In this document: in pieces, positions 23,731 to 35,516 of the stretch
How positions within the stretch are numbered: the stretch's first letter is position 1
Layout: every line of letters starts with the position of its first letter
Source: Malus domestica
Lineage: Eukaryota; Streptophyta; Magnoliopsida; Rosales; Rosaceae
Length of the DNA stretch: 64,000 bases
Direction of reading: 5' to 3'
Assembly (NCBI RefSeq): GCF_042453785.1
Contig: NC_091663.1
Location: 36,787,001-36,851,000, forward strand
The notes under the pieces: generated by a model
What the model was told of the DNA's origin: nothing
The model's database searches: none
Seen by the model: only the letters and a program-made list of their open reading frames with translations
Made by a program: the position numbers and the translations under genes

Positions 23731-26330
23731 TCTCTGCAACTTTTGGAAGTGTTCTTCTTGCTCCTTCTTCCGTCCGTACAGTAGCTGCAATGGCGATGCG
23801 TTGGGGCCTTTGGGTGCGGTGTGGCCTCTGGTTTATAGTTCCGGTGATTCGTTTGGACACGAAATTACTTCTATGCCCTTCTTTTTGAATTCAAATTTTC
23901 TTTTTCTGGACCAAGGTGATGATGGGCATTTTTGGAAAGTCAATGACTTGGAAGTTGAGAAGCTGAGCGCCACTGGAATTTCAAATTTCTATTACAAAAT
24001 GAACGAAAATAACTTCAATTGACCAAAAAATTAGCACATTTAATTTAACGGTAATAAATAGGCACAAGTTAAAAGTCTTTCTTCACCTGATTTTACTAGT
24101 AAATATGAAATCCAAAAAATTGTAGATTTCCTAAGTGTTTTTTGGCATCGAATAAATATATTCTTCTATTCTATTAAAAGAAGAGGGCTTGTCAACTTTT
24201 GCTCCATTTTTTTCAATTTCGCCCTCACTTTTGAATACACAGCGTTGACATGAGGAGGGCAAAATAGTAATTTTGTATCTTTTGACAAAATAACAATCAT
24301 ATCCCCATTTTTTCTATTTTACCCTCACTTTTGATACACAATATTTACAAAAGGAGGATAAAATAGTAATTTTGTATCAAAATATTTACATAAGATAAAA
24401 ATATGCACTTATTAAAAGAAATTATCCCAGCATCATTTTTTCATACAAGTAAAATCATGATGTTTTTTAGATTGTTTGAATGAACTGAAACGGTTGCGCT
24501 TGAGGAGAACGTGAGAGGAGGTGGGCGGTTGTTCACACACACAAAGTGTGTGCTCTCTGCTAATAGAGATAAAGATAAAGGATCTCGATTCTCTACATTT
24601 ATCATTCGTGCATTTACATGCATTTAGACAAATCTTGACTATTCATATAATCTAACAATTTTAATCCTCCCACGTCATGTTAGAATAGCATGCACGTTTT
24701 CACCTGAGAATTAATACTCTCTTTACGAGTCTTCTCTTTGGCCAATTGGGCCAAAGCTACAATTGATGTTTTAATCTTGTACACGCCGAGCGTACGTATT
24801 TTTCTTGTACTATAATTCATTTTGATTGCGAACGTATGTTTCATGTACTACAATTCATTCTGATGAGGCTAAACCTAGCACATTGATACGTCGTTGGCAA
24901 AGAAGTGTGATAGGTTTGCATTCGAGTGATTCCAACTTAAATGACTAAGAGCGTTTAATCCTGCATTCGTCATTCGATAGTTAGTGTTTGATTTTGAATA
25001 TATGTCATTTTCGGCCCGAGTATAATTAATTTCTCCAATGTCAATGAACAAAAAGGGTATTCCATTATCCAATCAATTGCACTATTTTCGGTCAAAGGGA
25101 ATTTTATTACAAAAAATACACTTTACAACAAAGGCCCAACACACACTTGAAATACAACAAAAAAAGACCTAAAACTAAAGTAAAACAGAAAAAAGCTTCC
25201 ACAACCATCTCCACCCTCTGAAACAGGTCCAACAGTTGATTCCCCTCCTCCGTCCAGTAACACCTCCACAGATGTCACCTCCAACCACAAGTTGCTACAA
25301 GAGCACAGCCATAAACAAGGGATGAGTGGCAGCCAAGTGAGCAAAGCCGACTGTCAGAATGAAGTTTGTGAATACCCACGAACAACTCTGTCTAAACCGA
25401 CAGATTACAATGAGAAAGTGGTGGTGGTTGTACCATCCAAGTTGGATCAACCGTCAGAACTAGACACACAAGCTCAAGAAGAAACGTGGCTGACGATTGA
25501 ATCGAAGATAGGCAGGAAAGAGGTATACCTTCAAGAGTAGAGGAACAGGGGAGACCAAAGAGAGAATTGGGAAGAGATAACTGTAGAGGCAGGGAGAGAA
25601 GAAGGAAAAGAAAAAAGAAAAGACACGACGATTGACCCAAACCGAAGCTAGGCCCGGTGCCACCGGAAAAATCCAAGAATGAAAGGCTCACAGATAGTGA
25701 GAAATACTCTCAAGGAAAAGGGAAAGAACTCTCACCAAGGAGAGAATTTTTAGAGACTACATTAATCAATTGCACTATTTTTGTACTCGTGTAAGAAGGA
25801 TATAGTTTTGGAATATTCTATTAACTGAAATTTATATATTACAAAGAAAGAAAAAAAGAAATGAAACCGCGGAAACAAAACAAAACAAAATAAAATCAAC
25901 AATCTATCCGTTGGGAGATATTCACTGATTTCTTGCACACCAAATTGAATTAACATGCACCATCTTCCTTGATCAAATCCAAACCTCATTCAAATTTTAA
26001 AGGAGAAGTAATACTAGATCAAGAGCTAGTTCGCCAATCGTGTAATACTTTTAAATTCTCGAAAAACTATAAGCTAAACAACGGAAACTCGCTGCCTTCT
26101 TTCTGATATCATCCATCAACTCAAAATGATTCCGACACCGGACTGTGTTCTCAAAAGAAGTAAGAGGACTATTCCAATTGTATAAATCATAACTGATACA
26201 CACTGGAACAACAATTTCAAGAGAAGAAACAAAACCCTGATGCTTTTTCCAAGAGAAGAAGCAAAACCTCTACATTAGCAGATCTATATCGTCTGTAAGC
26301 GTTGTTTATGAAGATCCAGTAAATGCAGCA
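23731..26330. other. HSBP-ALG3 intergenic region
   Basis: It holds the HSBP promoter, a duplicated block at about 24215-24387 (ccctcacttttga, aaaatagtaattttgtatc occurring twice), and a stretch at about 25080-25745. Read on the minus strand, that stretch is pyrimidine-rich and partly open (25392-25691), but it matches no family I recognise and could be the 5' part of an old non-LTR element. The last part is the ALG3 3' UTR. No confident gene. Confidence 0.4.
24215..24387. repeat. Twofold repeat of about 75-95 bp
   Basis: Two blocks (about 24215-24290 and 24313-24387) share ccctcacttttga, acac, gaggg/gagga and aaaatagtaattttgtatc. They are direct repeats in the HSBP upstream region. Origin unknown. 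Confidence 0.55.
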
Positions 26331-29300
26331 TCATTTATCTTTGTTTTCTGTCGATGCTTTGTTGTCCACATAAGGATATTCAGACGGGGCAGACCATAGA
26401 CCGACCAGTATTACTAGGTGGAGAAAAAGAAGCATTGCCGATGAGTACAGGCTCGAAGGAAATACATTCCAGCAAAACTCCACCCCGATAAACAACAGTA
26501 TACTGTCCAGAATAAAAGAAGTTCAATCAACAAAACAGATCAAAGTAGTAATCATACATGAATTAGTGAAGACTATGTAGCCTAAGGATTTCAATGATAA
26601 AGCAGCCTACCGGAGTACTGTGGGGAAAGGCGTTTTCCACAATAGATAAGGTAAGCTATGGAAATACCTGCAGTCAGAGACATAAAGATCTTTTGAGTGC
26701 TATGAACAAAATTAATGAATATAAATATTGAACCGCGCCATACCACTTCATGAGTAGGGGAGCACCATAAAAAGAAATCCCTGTAATTCTAAAGTAGGGG
26801 CCATATTAGCACAGGTTATGCATTGACATCGGGATCAAAGAAAATAGGTGCATTCAGGCGATCAGCTTTCCTACCATCTCATTTGAGAATACAACTTTTA
26901 CAAATCCTATATTGTAAATTAGCTACCATGCATTTCTAAGTAGAGCTGTCCGGCTACAAGTTATGATTTATACAGAATATCATCCAGCAAAACTTACCAC
27001 GAGTAGAACTGATAATGCAATGATCGAGCACATACAATACCGATGAAATTCCCAACAAACATAGTCGTCACAATATCTGAAATCACCATGCCCACTTTAG
27101 TATCAGTTAAAAGGAAAAGTAGTAAGGAAAAAAACCTTATTACAGAGGCCTGCTACTTACATTCTTTCCTAAGGACCCTGTTGGATGAATGGATATTGAA
27201 GGACTTCTTCAAAGGGAATGAACTTGTAAGAGCAAATTTGAGTTTTATAGGATCAAGTCTAGAATACAAAAATTTGACGAGTCCACCTTCATGCCTGCAC
27301 AAGACGATTACAAAAACATATTCAGCAAAAATACATATTTATTTGGCCATCTATAAATACCAATCACTTGTCAAGATACTAGAGGATTGCATGTTATTGT
27401 AGGCAAGAGTATCTTAGTGCCAGTAGAGTGGTATCAGGAGGTTGTGATTGTCAAATGTGGAAATATGTCGAGATCAGGACAAATGTTTTCTTTTGGCAGG
27501 AACATTCATAACTTCAACTTTATAACTTCCTAACAAAATTTTACCCTGCCATAAAAATAGAACGATCCATACACCTAACACATTCTCCACGCCACTTCCC
27601 CAACAACGCTTATTAAAAAGAATTGTACAGTTATACTTACATGCACCATCTATAATGAGCAAAAGCAGTGAGTAAACCAAGGTGAGCAATCAGCAAAGAT
27701 ACTGCAAATGCCTTAGATACAAATATTGGCTCAGGAACAAACTTGAAATTAACAGACCTGAAAAGAATTGCATGTTATTTTTCAACAACAAAGTGAACTA
27801 ATGACAGGAATTTCAAATGAAAAATAGACCATGTATTGCTGAATGAGCACAGAAATTCGAATGGAAAAATTTCTCTTAAAGATCATAAATTATTGTTCAA
27901 AGATTGTACCAGAAGAGAATAAAAACTCGACCGAGATTAAAGGCTCTTGAGATGTATGCAAACGGATGAGAAATGATGAAAGGCATCCCCAACAGTACCT
28001 GCAGAACCATACCATTCAGCAAATAGCTGTCAACAAATGAACACCTGACAGGATAATGCTCTTGAAATAAGGATCTTGAAGTTTAGCTCACCTAACGATG
28101 TTGGAATAAAACACATACAGTCAACTTCTGCACTACCAGAGTTGCTTACTCTGAATTCTAAAAATGGTTAAAGAAAAATAATAGAATATACATCAAGGCT
28201 GCAAGGCTAAATCAAATGAAAGCTTACAAGCCTATGCAAACATTGGTCCGTTGAAAACAAAAGGAAGAGGTAAGCACCTGTACAAGCGCTGCACCAGATA
28301 AAGCTGATATCACTCCACCGATACTCATAGCCTGTAAAAGATGTGCTGCTGGTTGAGAAATTTTAGCAACTAACTCATGCACGAATCTTATAGAAATGTA
28401 ATTAATATTACCTTTAACATGAGGAGTAGTAGAGGTGGAGCATAGAGAAGCACATTCATCTTTATGGAAACAGCTCCACTTGACAGATCACAAAAGGCAA
28501 GGTTAAACAATCATCGTTTATCTTCACAAAAGTTCATCAAGGATGTAAGAATGCTACCTGAAAATGATCAGTCCCAGATGCCACTTTTGGTAAAGAAGTG
28601 AGGCCAACGAAGCATACAGGAGCATCATGGCAAAACAGTCATTAAAAAGACGAAGCGCAAAAATAGAATGAACCCTTTTCGATAGACAAAGCAAGATGAA
28701 AGCCCACCATGGAACCTGCAAAATAACAAAAGGGAATTGGAAGCCAAAATCAGAGCTGACACACAAGGGAGGAGAATCAAGTTTAAAACAAAGTTGTCAG
28801 CTGAGAAACAATACGCTGTTATCTTCAATGTCCGGTAACACTTATGTTAAACATCCAAATATGTAATACAGTTAGTTTGACTACGAATTCCATGGAAAAA
28901 CCTTCCATTTATTTTGTCATAAATTAGCATGTACAATAGATAGTTCATTAAACCATCACAACTTTGCAACATCAAAACCGGTGGGCAAAAGGCGCTAAAG
29001 CAGAATCAACACTTCATATTCACAAAAAGACTGAAATTTGTCATACCACATCTGTCTTCCCATAGATGAACAATATGATCCCCAAGTTTATAATGTACAA
29101 AATCCCGAACAAAATCTGCAAACATGAAATAGAAACTGAAACCATCGGACAAAAACTACGAGTTAAAACTAAAAACATCAACCGAAAAACTTCCGTATTC
29201 GAAAAAAAATGATCACCTGAGCTGGATGAACTTGGCCCCCTGTAACATACTGAATAGCAGAATAAAAGTAGAGGAAACCAGCAGGATAAACCAGCGGCCT

Positions 29301-29742
29301 TGTGTCGCCTTTTAAGTTAGCATAGTCTCTCTCTCCACCAAGAAACCCACTAACCTGTCAATCAAATACTGTCATTTTCTCGGCACATTTTCGTAGTGAC
29401 CAAACAGTCAAAAGAAAAAAGATATAAACTTGGGGAAGATCACTCACTTGTGACATGTACGCGTCCCAATCTATCTTCGTATCTGCAACCCAACACTCAC
29501 AATATCACCAATCCGAATTCATACATACGAGAGGGAGAGAGGGAGAGAGGGAGAGAGGGAGAGAGGGATAGATTACAGGGGACATAGGCGATGATAAGGG
29601 CGACTAGGATCGCATCGCAAAGGAGCAAGGCAGAAGAGAAGAGTAATTTAGGGTCTTTGAGAAATTTGGGGTTCGAGGAGTTGGAAATCCGCCGCCGCTG
29701 CGGGGGTTTCGGCCGCGTCGCCGCCGTCGATCTGCCCGCCAT
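26331..29742 (-). CDS. ALG3: Dol-P-Man:Man5GlcNAc2-PP-dolichol alpha-1,3-mannosyltransferase
   Basis: ER multi-pass enzyme that adds the first lumenal mannose, from dolichol-phosphate-mannose, to the N-glycan precursor Man5GlcNAc2-PP-dolichol. Thirteen exons on the minus strand (29742-29577, 29482-29448, 29354-29217, 29115-29047, 28715-28558, 28478-28412, 28331-28278, 27998-27910, 27757-27641, 27294-27161, 27076-26998, 26667-26611, 26502-26331) give 444 residues. Family hallmarks: [86 protein letters not shown]. The usual lysine in WCKHEGG is Met here. The usual GDTGPLVYP reads GDTRPLVYP. An in-frame ATG at 29769 could add nine residues; the later ATG was chosen. It is divergent from TSPO. 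Confidence 0.93.
29529..29568. repeat. (GAGAGAGG)n repeat in first ALG3 intron
   Basis: Five tandem gagggaga units lie just inside the first ALG3 intron, next to the donor site. Probably a simple slippage repeat. Confidence 0.8.
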
Positions 29743-29907
29743 GGTTGAGTCGTCGTCTTTGGACCTCAAGGCTCAAACGTACCAAAAATTTAAAAAAGGA
29801 CCTGACCGTTGGATTTGAATACTAGAGTCCATGATCTGACCTCTGCTTGAAATCGGGCCGGGTTGATGGTAAGCAGAAACATAGGCCCAATATAATCTTT
29901 ATATTTA

Positions 29908-30371
29908 GAGTAAATTGTAGCAATGATCCTTCAATTTTAATCAAATTTGAGCAATGGTCCCTCAACTAAAAATCCATTATTATTGGTCTTCCAACTCATC
30001 AAAATGTGTAGCTATGGTCATTTTTGTCAACTTCATCAGAATTTTATCAAAATAAGTTATGTTGGAATGACCACAATTGGGGTCCCTCAAATCATCAAGA
30101 CATGAAGCTTTGGTCATTTTCATCAACTTCGTTAAAATTGTGTCAAAATGAGTTATGTTTGAATGACCTTGCTACAATGGGGTTAAAGTTGAGGGTCATT
30201 ACTCTAATGGAGTTAAAGTTGAAGGATCATTTCTCTAGTTAGATTAAAATTGAGGGACCAATAGTAATGAATTTTTAGTTAATGAACGATAACTGCACAT
30301 TTTAATGAGTTAAGGGACTCATGATAATAAATTTTAGTTTTTAGTTATGAGATCATTGTTACAATTTACTC
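29908..30371. mobile_element. Mutator-type MITE, copy 2
   Basis: Same family as the element at 4558: it starts gagtaaattgtagcaatg, ends gttacaatttactc, and carries repeated gagggaccaatagtaatg motifs in both orientations. Flanks ttatattta (29899-29907) and gtatattta (30372-30380) match at 8 of 9 bases. It sits in the ALG3-TSPO divergent intergenic region. Confidence 0.8.
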
Positions 30372-31072
30372 GTATATTTATGTACGAGCCAGCCCAAAAT
30401 ATGGCCCCCGTGTTTTGTGGTGGTGACTAGGCACGTTGTTCTTTGATTAAAAAAAATCTGCAAGAGAAACTCACATACCACTCTCTCTGTGTGCTATTCC
30501 ATTTGTTTCTCTTCCACAGGCACAGTGACGAAGAGTTGAAAATTTACAACGATATGGGCATAAAATATAAGGTTGCGAAAATTGATCATACTTATTGGGA
30601 TTATGTGGCACAACCAAGTGCGATGAGTGTGTTTGACCGAATTTGAACACTAGAGAAGCTTTGAATTAGGAGATACAAAGTTTGGAGAAGAAGGCGTTTG
30701 CATATTTGATCAGTCTTCATCTTGTTTGAGAATTAACACGCTAAACTTTTTTTAAATGAAACATAACACAAATGACGTAGCTTTGATTTGTGTCAATTTA
30801 AAGAATATTGATTAAAGGTCTCTTCATTTCATCTATCTAGCTAGTATAAGGGTCAAACGAAATTTCAAAGAGGGTATTATATATGTTATTGGAGTCAGCA
30901 ACGGCCAATGCTCCACATTGGCTCCGCCACTGCTCCGTTGTACTCTCATCGTCGACGAAATATTCTACTGGTGCCAGCATCTAGCTCGGAAAGCTCCTCT
31001 GCGTCAAATGTTCAACTCACCGCCTGATCGTCTTCAACCGAAGCCTCCTCCTACCCTCTCTCCCAAGTTCCC

Positions 31073-31124
<52 letters not shown>

Positions 31125-32145
31125 ATTTGTGATATTTTTCAGATTTAATAATATAACATATATGAAAATCAAGCTACATTTAGAACTCCAGTAAAATACA
31201 ATCTAAATGGATTCTATCTTGAAGTTCCTTGTATGGTTGTACCCGGTGATACCTGTAACCTTCAATGTCGTTCCTGCCACTTGAAAATGGTGCACCGGAC
31301 AAACCAAAACTTGGATAAGCTTCAAATCTCGTATGAGTAGTTAGTAAACAAACTACGGTTCTCAATAAGCTGGAGTTCACCATACAGACTATACTAATAA
31401 CAATCACTAGTTGTCCCTGATTGACGTGGACGAGGATTTGAACTTGGGCGCAAGATGGATGAGGCGGGCACACTACTTTAGTCAATTGCTTTGACCCACG
31501 CAAGTGACATTTTACCACAGTGGTGAAAATGAGTTGATTGCATGACGGCGTGAGTTCGAATCATGTCGGTGACTAATCTAACAAAATTTATCGTTTAACA
31601 AAAAATACTGCTCAAACCCACAAATGCAAATGTTTCACTTCATCAACTTTTTCACACTATCAACTTTGTACATTTTGTGTTGAATGTATATAGATGATTG
31701 TGTGAAGGGTAGTAGTAGGAGGCTAGGAGTGATCCTACATGGAAATCTTCACCTAGATTTTTCGAGAATCAGTGACTCGGATCATTTAATCTTTTGACAA
31801 AAACATGTTCGGTATGTCAGCATACTTGTATAAGTTGCACTATTGAGCTGAGTTGTGTATTTGGATGAATACAAGTTTGACAAAGACTATCTTATCGCAC
31901 TTTTGCAAATCTTATCCCTGACGTGCGTGCATGCGTCCATGCATTATAATACCGACCGAATAAGAGATTTTTCAATGTGATCGTTACACGATGTGGTACA
32001 TTATGTATTCTTATATAAATGGTGGGTTATGTGTGTTAAAAGGTTAATAACTTAAAAATTAAAATTTTCTACCACTTGCATAAAAACACATAATGTACAA
32101 TCTGTATTCTCATCATAACTAAAAATTTCTTCAACATAACGAGTT
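30372..32145. other. ALG3-TSPO intergenic region
   Basis: A plus-strand stretch at about 30521-30645 follows a good splice acceptor (cttccacag). It encodes a convincing-looking C-terminal protein end (ELKIYNDMGIKYKVAKID, then TYWDYVAQPSAMSVFDRI, then stop). I do not recognise it and see no partner exons, so it may be the last exon of a broken gene. A CT microsatellite follows at 31075-31119. Nothing else is recognised until the TSPO promoter. Confidence 0.4.
31075..31119. repeat. (CT)n microsatellite
   Basis: About 22 uninterrupted CT dinucleotides. Likely polymorphic. Confidence 0.95.
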
Positions 32146-32172
32146 TTTGGTTCTAAAAGCCAACCCTCAGGC

Positions 32173-32336
32173 CACGTGTGGCTACACTCAGCTTCCACCG
32201 TTAATCATCTGGATCTGCTACTACGTACGTACAAGTACAATCTCCATTAGCCACGTGTACGTCTTCCACCCCCTCCACTCCTTGCCTCCACCACCGCCCA
32301 CGTGTCCTCCCTGCAAACTCGCTCTCGTCTATATAT
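32173..32336 (+). promoter_or_regulatory. TSPO promoter with three ABRE/G-boxes and TATA
   Basis: CACGTG occurs at 32173-32178 (within gccacgtgtgg), 32252-32257 (ccacgtgtac) and 32299-32304 (cccacgtgtcc), each followed by T as in ABA-response elements. A TATA-like tatatat is at 32330-32336, about 85 bases before the ATG. Binding by bZIP ABF/AREB factors is inferred from motif and from the known ABA and stress induction of plant TSPO. Confidence 0.75.
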
Positions 32337-32418
32337 CTCCCACCTGAAATTCCTCCAACAAAACCAAAACAAAGAAAGAAACAAAATAAAAAACACTCCT
32401 TTTGTCTCTCTCTAAAAA

Positions 32419-32997
32419 ATGGATAATTTTTCCGACCACCTCAAGCAACGCAGGGCAGATGATCCTACGACCGCCGCCGTGGCCACCGCCACGAACAAGA
32501 GCGGTCACAGAAGCAAAAAGGACATGAAAATGGACATGGCCAAACGCGGCCTTAGGTCCCTATCCGTGGCAGTCGCAATCCCCGTCTCTCTCCATCTCCT
32601 GGCTATCTACGCGGGCTCATCCGACCCATATCGCATCGGATCCAAGCCCTTCTGGATCCCTCCCCTGTGGGCCCTGCGGTTAACCTGCATAGCCTCCAGC
32701 CTTCTCATGGGCCTGGCTGCTTGGCTCGTGTGGGCGGAAGGTGGGTTCCACAAGAATCCGATGGCTCTGCCCATTTACTTGGCCCAGCTAGGGTTGAGTT
32801 TGATTTGGGATCCGATTGTGTTCGGGGCGGGGGCTCCGTGGGTCGGGTTGATCGTGTGCATGGGGATGTTCGGGACGATGATCGGATGTTCTCGGGTGTT
32901 TAAGGGTGTGAATCCGGTCGCTGCCGATCTTATGAAGCCGAGTTTGGCGTGGGTTGCGTTTTTGGCCGTCGTAAATCTTAAGCTTGTATTCCACTGA
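32419..32997 (+). CDS. TSPO: Translocator protein (tryptophan-rich sensory protein)
   Basis: Five-helix membrane protein of the TspO/MBR family. The plant form sits in the ER/Golgi, binds haem/porphyrins and helps degrade aquaporins during stress. One exon of 192 residues, matching Arabidopsis TSPO length. Residues 1-47 are a polar, basic plant-specific extension (RSKKDMKMDMAKRGLRSL), followed by hydrophobic segments at about 49-66, 81-103, 112-130, 138-158 and 171-190. Family residues visible are KPFWIPPLW, the WLVWAEGG loop and the LGLSLIWDPIVFGAGAPW stretch. The ATG at 32419 follows a C/A-rich leader. Three ABREs upstream fit ABA control. It is divergent from ALG3 and convergent with XXT. 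Confidence 0.93.
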   Translation: MDNFSDHLKQRRADDPTTAAVATATNKSGHRSKKDMKMDMAKRGLRSLSVAVAIPVSLHLLAIYAGSSDPYRIGSKPFWIPPLWALRLTCIASSLLMGLAAWLVWAEGGFHKNPMALPIYLAQLGLSLIWDPIVFGAGAPWVGLIVCMGMFGTMIGCSRVFKGVNPVAADLMKPSLAWVAFLAVVNLKLVFH

Positions 32998-34169
32998 AGT
33001 TTCACTGTACAGCAGCTTATGTTATGTATGCATGCATTTCTCAATGTAATTGCTATAAGCTTTTGTGTCTTGCAAAGTCTCCTTAGAAATGTTTCTTATG
33101 AAACCCTTATATCGCATTCGAAACACACTTTATTTTAAAGAAAAACTAATTATAATGACTTGAAAATTTTGAATTTTAACGATAAAGATAAAATAAAAGT
33201 TAAAATAAATAGTACAAGGGTTTTTTTTGGATGTAAAAATGTGATTTTTTGTTAAAATGAATAGTAACGAAATTTTTTTGTTGAATTTTTTTATTTTAAA
33301 GCATTATTAAGATGATCCACATATATTTCGGAGTTCGCTTAAACTTTGTAAAGAAAGGTCACAGGTTCATGTAGTCTTTTTACAAAATAAGGGTAAAATG
33401 GCATCCAATAGGCGTTTTTTTCCGACTCTCGCTAAGCAAGGTAGCCTTGTGTACGGTTGACATTCTCTCTTACCTTGCAATGAGGGAAGTCTTATTGGTT
33501 TGAAGTCGTCCTTATTTTTCAGATGTGAGTTAAGCCTAGTTGGTCAGTGTGGGCTTAGACCCGAAAAGTTGTAAGATTTGTACTACGTGGTAGAGCAATT
33601 GTATTTAGTTGAAGATACAGGGACACCAATGAAGCATAAACAGCCAGAGTGTGAAAGAACTCCAGTCTCTAGATCGAGATGGCAAACTACTAAGAAATTG
33701 AACTAGCTTGGTAGGAGAGAATGGAACATAACAGACCAAGTATCTCTGAACCTAATGCATAAAACCAACCATTAACCATTGCAGATTCAACGAGCCTGGA
33801 CTTACAATAATATGCGAGGGACGTTCCTATCCGGGTCCAGGGTGTATACCTCTTGACGGGGTATACACCCCGGGACTATGTTTCCCGGGATAAGAAATTA
33901 TCTCCGCTACAGTATAAACTCGGGGGTAATACATGCATAATCCACAAACACGAGACTGAACGAGTCTCACCACAGTATGAATATGAACACAATAACGTCT
34001 ACAAAACTGATCGGAATTTTTGGAAACAATGAATAATCTCTCTGATTTTCGTTCGGGAAGTGGCACACATATTTATAATGTACAAAAGAATACTATCTCC
34101 AAATCTAACACGAGACAGATAAATAGCATACGGATTCTAACAAATCCTACATCAAGTAACACGAGTGAA
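32998..34169. other. TSPO-XXT convergent intergenic region
   Basis: It contains both 3' UTRs and one MITE at 33140-33290. The remainder, including 33320-34000, shows no gene. Confidence 0.5.
33140..33290. mobile_element. MITE with 10-bp target duplication, copy A
   Basis: A 151-bp element flanked by perfect ttattttaaa direct repeats (33130-33139 and 33291-33300). It has the family phrases gacttgaaaa, gagttttaacgata-like and aaaatgtgat, and is the most diverged of the four copies in this window (others at 38360, 49763, 57330). Non-coding. Confidence 0.8.
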
Positions 34170-35516
34170 CTAAGAAGACGATACCTTGGCGGCCTTGAAC
34201 GCCGGATGAAGCAATCCAAGTTCATCTTTAACCTCGAGCGGATTGTTTGTTTCGTTCCTAACTCTCTTAACTCTTCGACTACCCAGTGACCGGTGCGTGA
34301 ATCCGTAGATTTGAAGAATCTGATTGTCTCCAAAGTTAAAAGCTCTATCCATCTGCTCGAAGCATCTCTTAACCGAGTAATCTCCGAACTTCCCACACGG
34401 CTTGCAACCCACAAAATGCGTCACCAGCGGCCACCGGTGGTCGCCCAAACCAGGTCGATAATTCTCAATCATTTCCTCGTATTTATCAACCAAAATACCC
34501 CAATATCCATGCAAATAATATCCACTCTCAAGATAAACCTTATCACCCCACTTCTCTCTTTGAGTGGCCAATATATAAACCATGGCTGACTGATCATCAG
34601 CTTCGAAAACCGGCCTACCTTTCAATTCCCTAGTGAGCACCTTCCCTGCCTCCTCCCTAATCTTCCCTTTCGGTCCCATCGGAGCCCAAGCATCGAGCAT
34701 ATCCAACGACCACTGCGTATTCCTCAACAAAAAGCTCCCGGTATTCAACCCAATCCAACTTTTCTCATCATACACCATCTCGTTCCACCCGTGCATCACA
34801 AAGTTGGAATCTTTGTACCTCTCCCACGGCAATTCAAAAGCCATATCTGTAAACATTGCATCACTATCCATCCACCATAGAAACTCAACCTCCGGGTGAG
34901 ACAACAGGAGCTTCCGAATCAACGGAAGCTTGGCCCAAAAACCCGCCATTTCGGCATCCAACAGGGCCATATTGTAAAACACCTCAATCCCATGTAATCT
35001 ACAATAATCAATTTTGTTCTTAATCGACTTCAACAAGTAATGATCACCTACCGGGTTTTCGCAGGGTTTTGGCGACGACCCAGTCACCAGAAGCACCCGG
35101 GGCTTACCAGGCCCGACGAAATTTGGGAAATTAGGATTTTCCCGGAGCCATTTCGACCTCTGCTCGTCCCAATTCGAAATCTTGGGTCCAAGAGTGTAGG
35201 GTTTATTCGGGTCGGGCCGGTCCTCCCCTTCGTCGACCACGATCTTGTTAAAATCGAAGGCGTTGTAGTTGTTGGGGTCGGACGGCGTCGAGTGGACCTC
35301 CTCCAGGACGCGGTGGGGCTCCGCCCGCTTGCGGGAGTAGAAGTGGTCCCGAATCTCGAGGAAGTCCTGCTCAGGGGTTCCGAACTTGCCGGCTCCGATC
35401 GTGCCGCGGAGGACGACCACCGTGAGGACGAGGCAGAGGATCGTGACCTTGCTGTGCCGGAGAGCTCGCTGGATCCGTCGCGATCGTTGAGCTCCCAAGC
35501 ATTTCTCTAATATCAT
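34170..35516 (-). CDS. XXT2: Xyloglucan 6-xylosyltransferase (GT34)
   Basis: Golgi type II membrane enzyme that transfers xylose from UDP-xylose to the glucan backbone of xyloglucan. A single exon of 448 residues, as in XXT1/XXT2 (about 460). Parts: a short cytosolic tail with MILEKCLGAQ, a membrane anchor at residues 24-37 (VTILCLVLTVVVL), a stem, then the GT34 domain with FLWWMDSDAMF (the metal-binding DSD), GLNTGSFLLRN, EADDQSAMVY and THFVGCKPCGKF. It ends GLLHPAFKAAK. An upstream in-frame ATG would add 44 residues (35648), but MILEKCLG matches the known start, so 35516 is used. Whether it is XXT1 or XXT2 rests on neighbouring TOC159 and AAA-ATPase, a neighbourhood recalled for Arabidopsis XXT2. 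Confidence 0.93.
   Translation of the reverse strand: MILEKCLGAQRSRRIQRALRHSKVTILCLVLTVVVLRGTIGAGKFGTPEQDFLEIRDHFYSRKRAEPHRVLEEVHSTPSDPNNYNAFDFNKIVVDEGEDRPDPNKPYTLGPKISNWDEQRSKWLRENPNFPNFVGPGKPRVLLVTGSSPKPCENPVGDHYLLKSIKNKIDYCRLHGIEVFYNMALLDAEMAGFWAKLPLIRKLLLSHPEVEFLWWMDSDAMFTDMAFELPWERYKDSNFVMHGWNEMVYDEKSWIGLNTGSFLLRNTQWSLDMLDAWAPMGPKGKIREEAGKVLTRELKGRPVFEADDQSAMVYILATQREKWGDKVYLESGYYLHGYWGILVDKYEEMIENYRPGLGDHRWPLVTHFVGCKPCGKFGDYSVKRCFEQMDRAFNFGDNQILQIYGFTHRSLGSRRVKRVRNETNNPLEVKDELGLLHPAFKAAKVSSS

Noticed and set aside
25392-25691. Minus-strand 99-codon frame as a gene
   Set aside because: Its translation is low-complexity (runs of Phe, Leu and Ser from pyrimidine-rich DNA), with no domain and no splice context.
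27043-27402. Plus-strand 119-codon frame
   Set aside because: It spans two ALG3 exons and an intron in antisense, so it is chance.
34293-35510. Several plus-strand frames across the XXT gene
   Set aside because: They are antisense to a single-exon gene with strong GT34 motifs. None has recognisable protein content.
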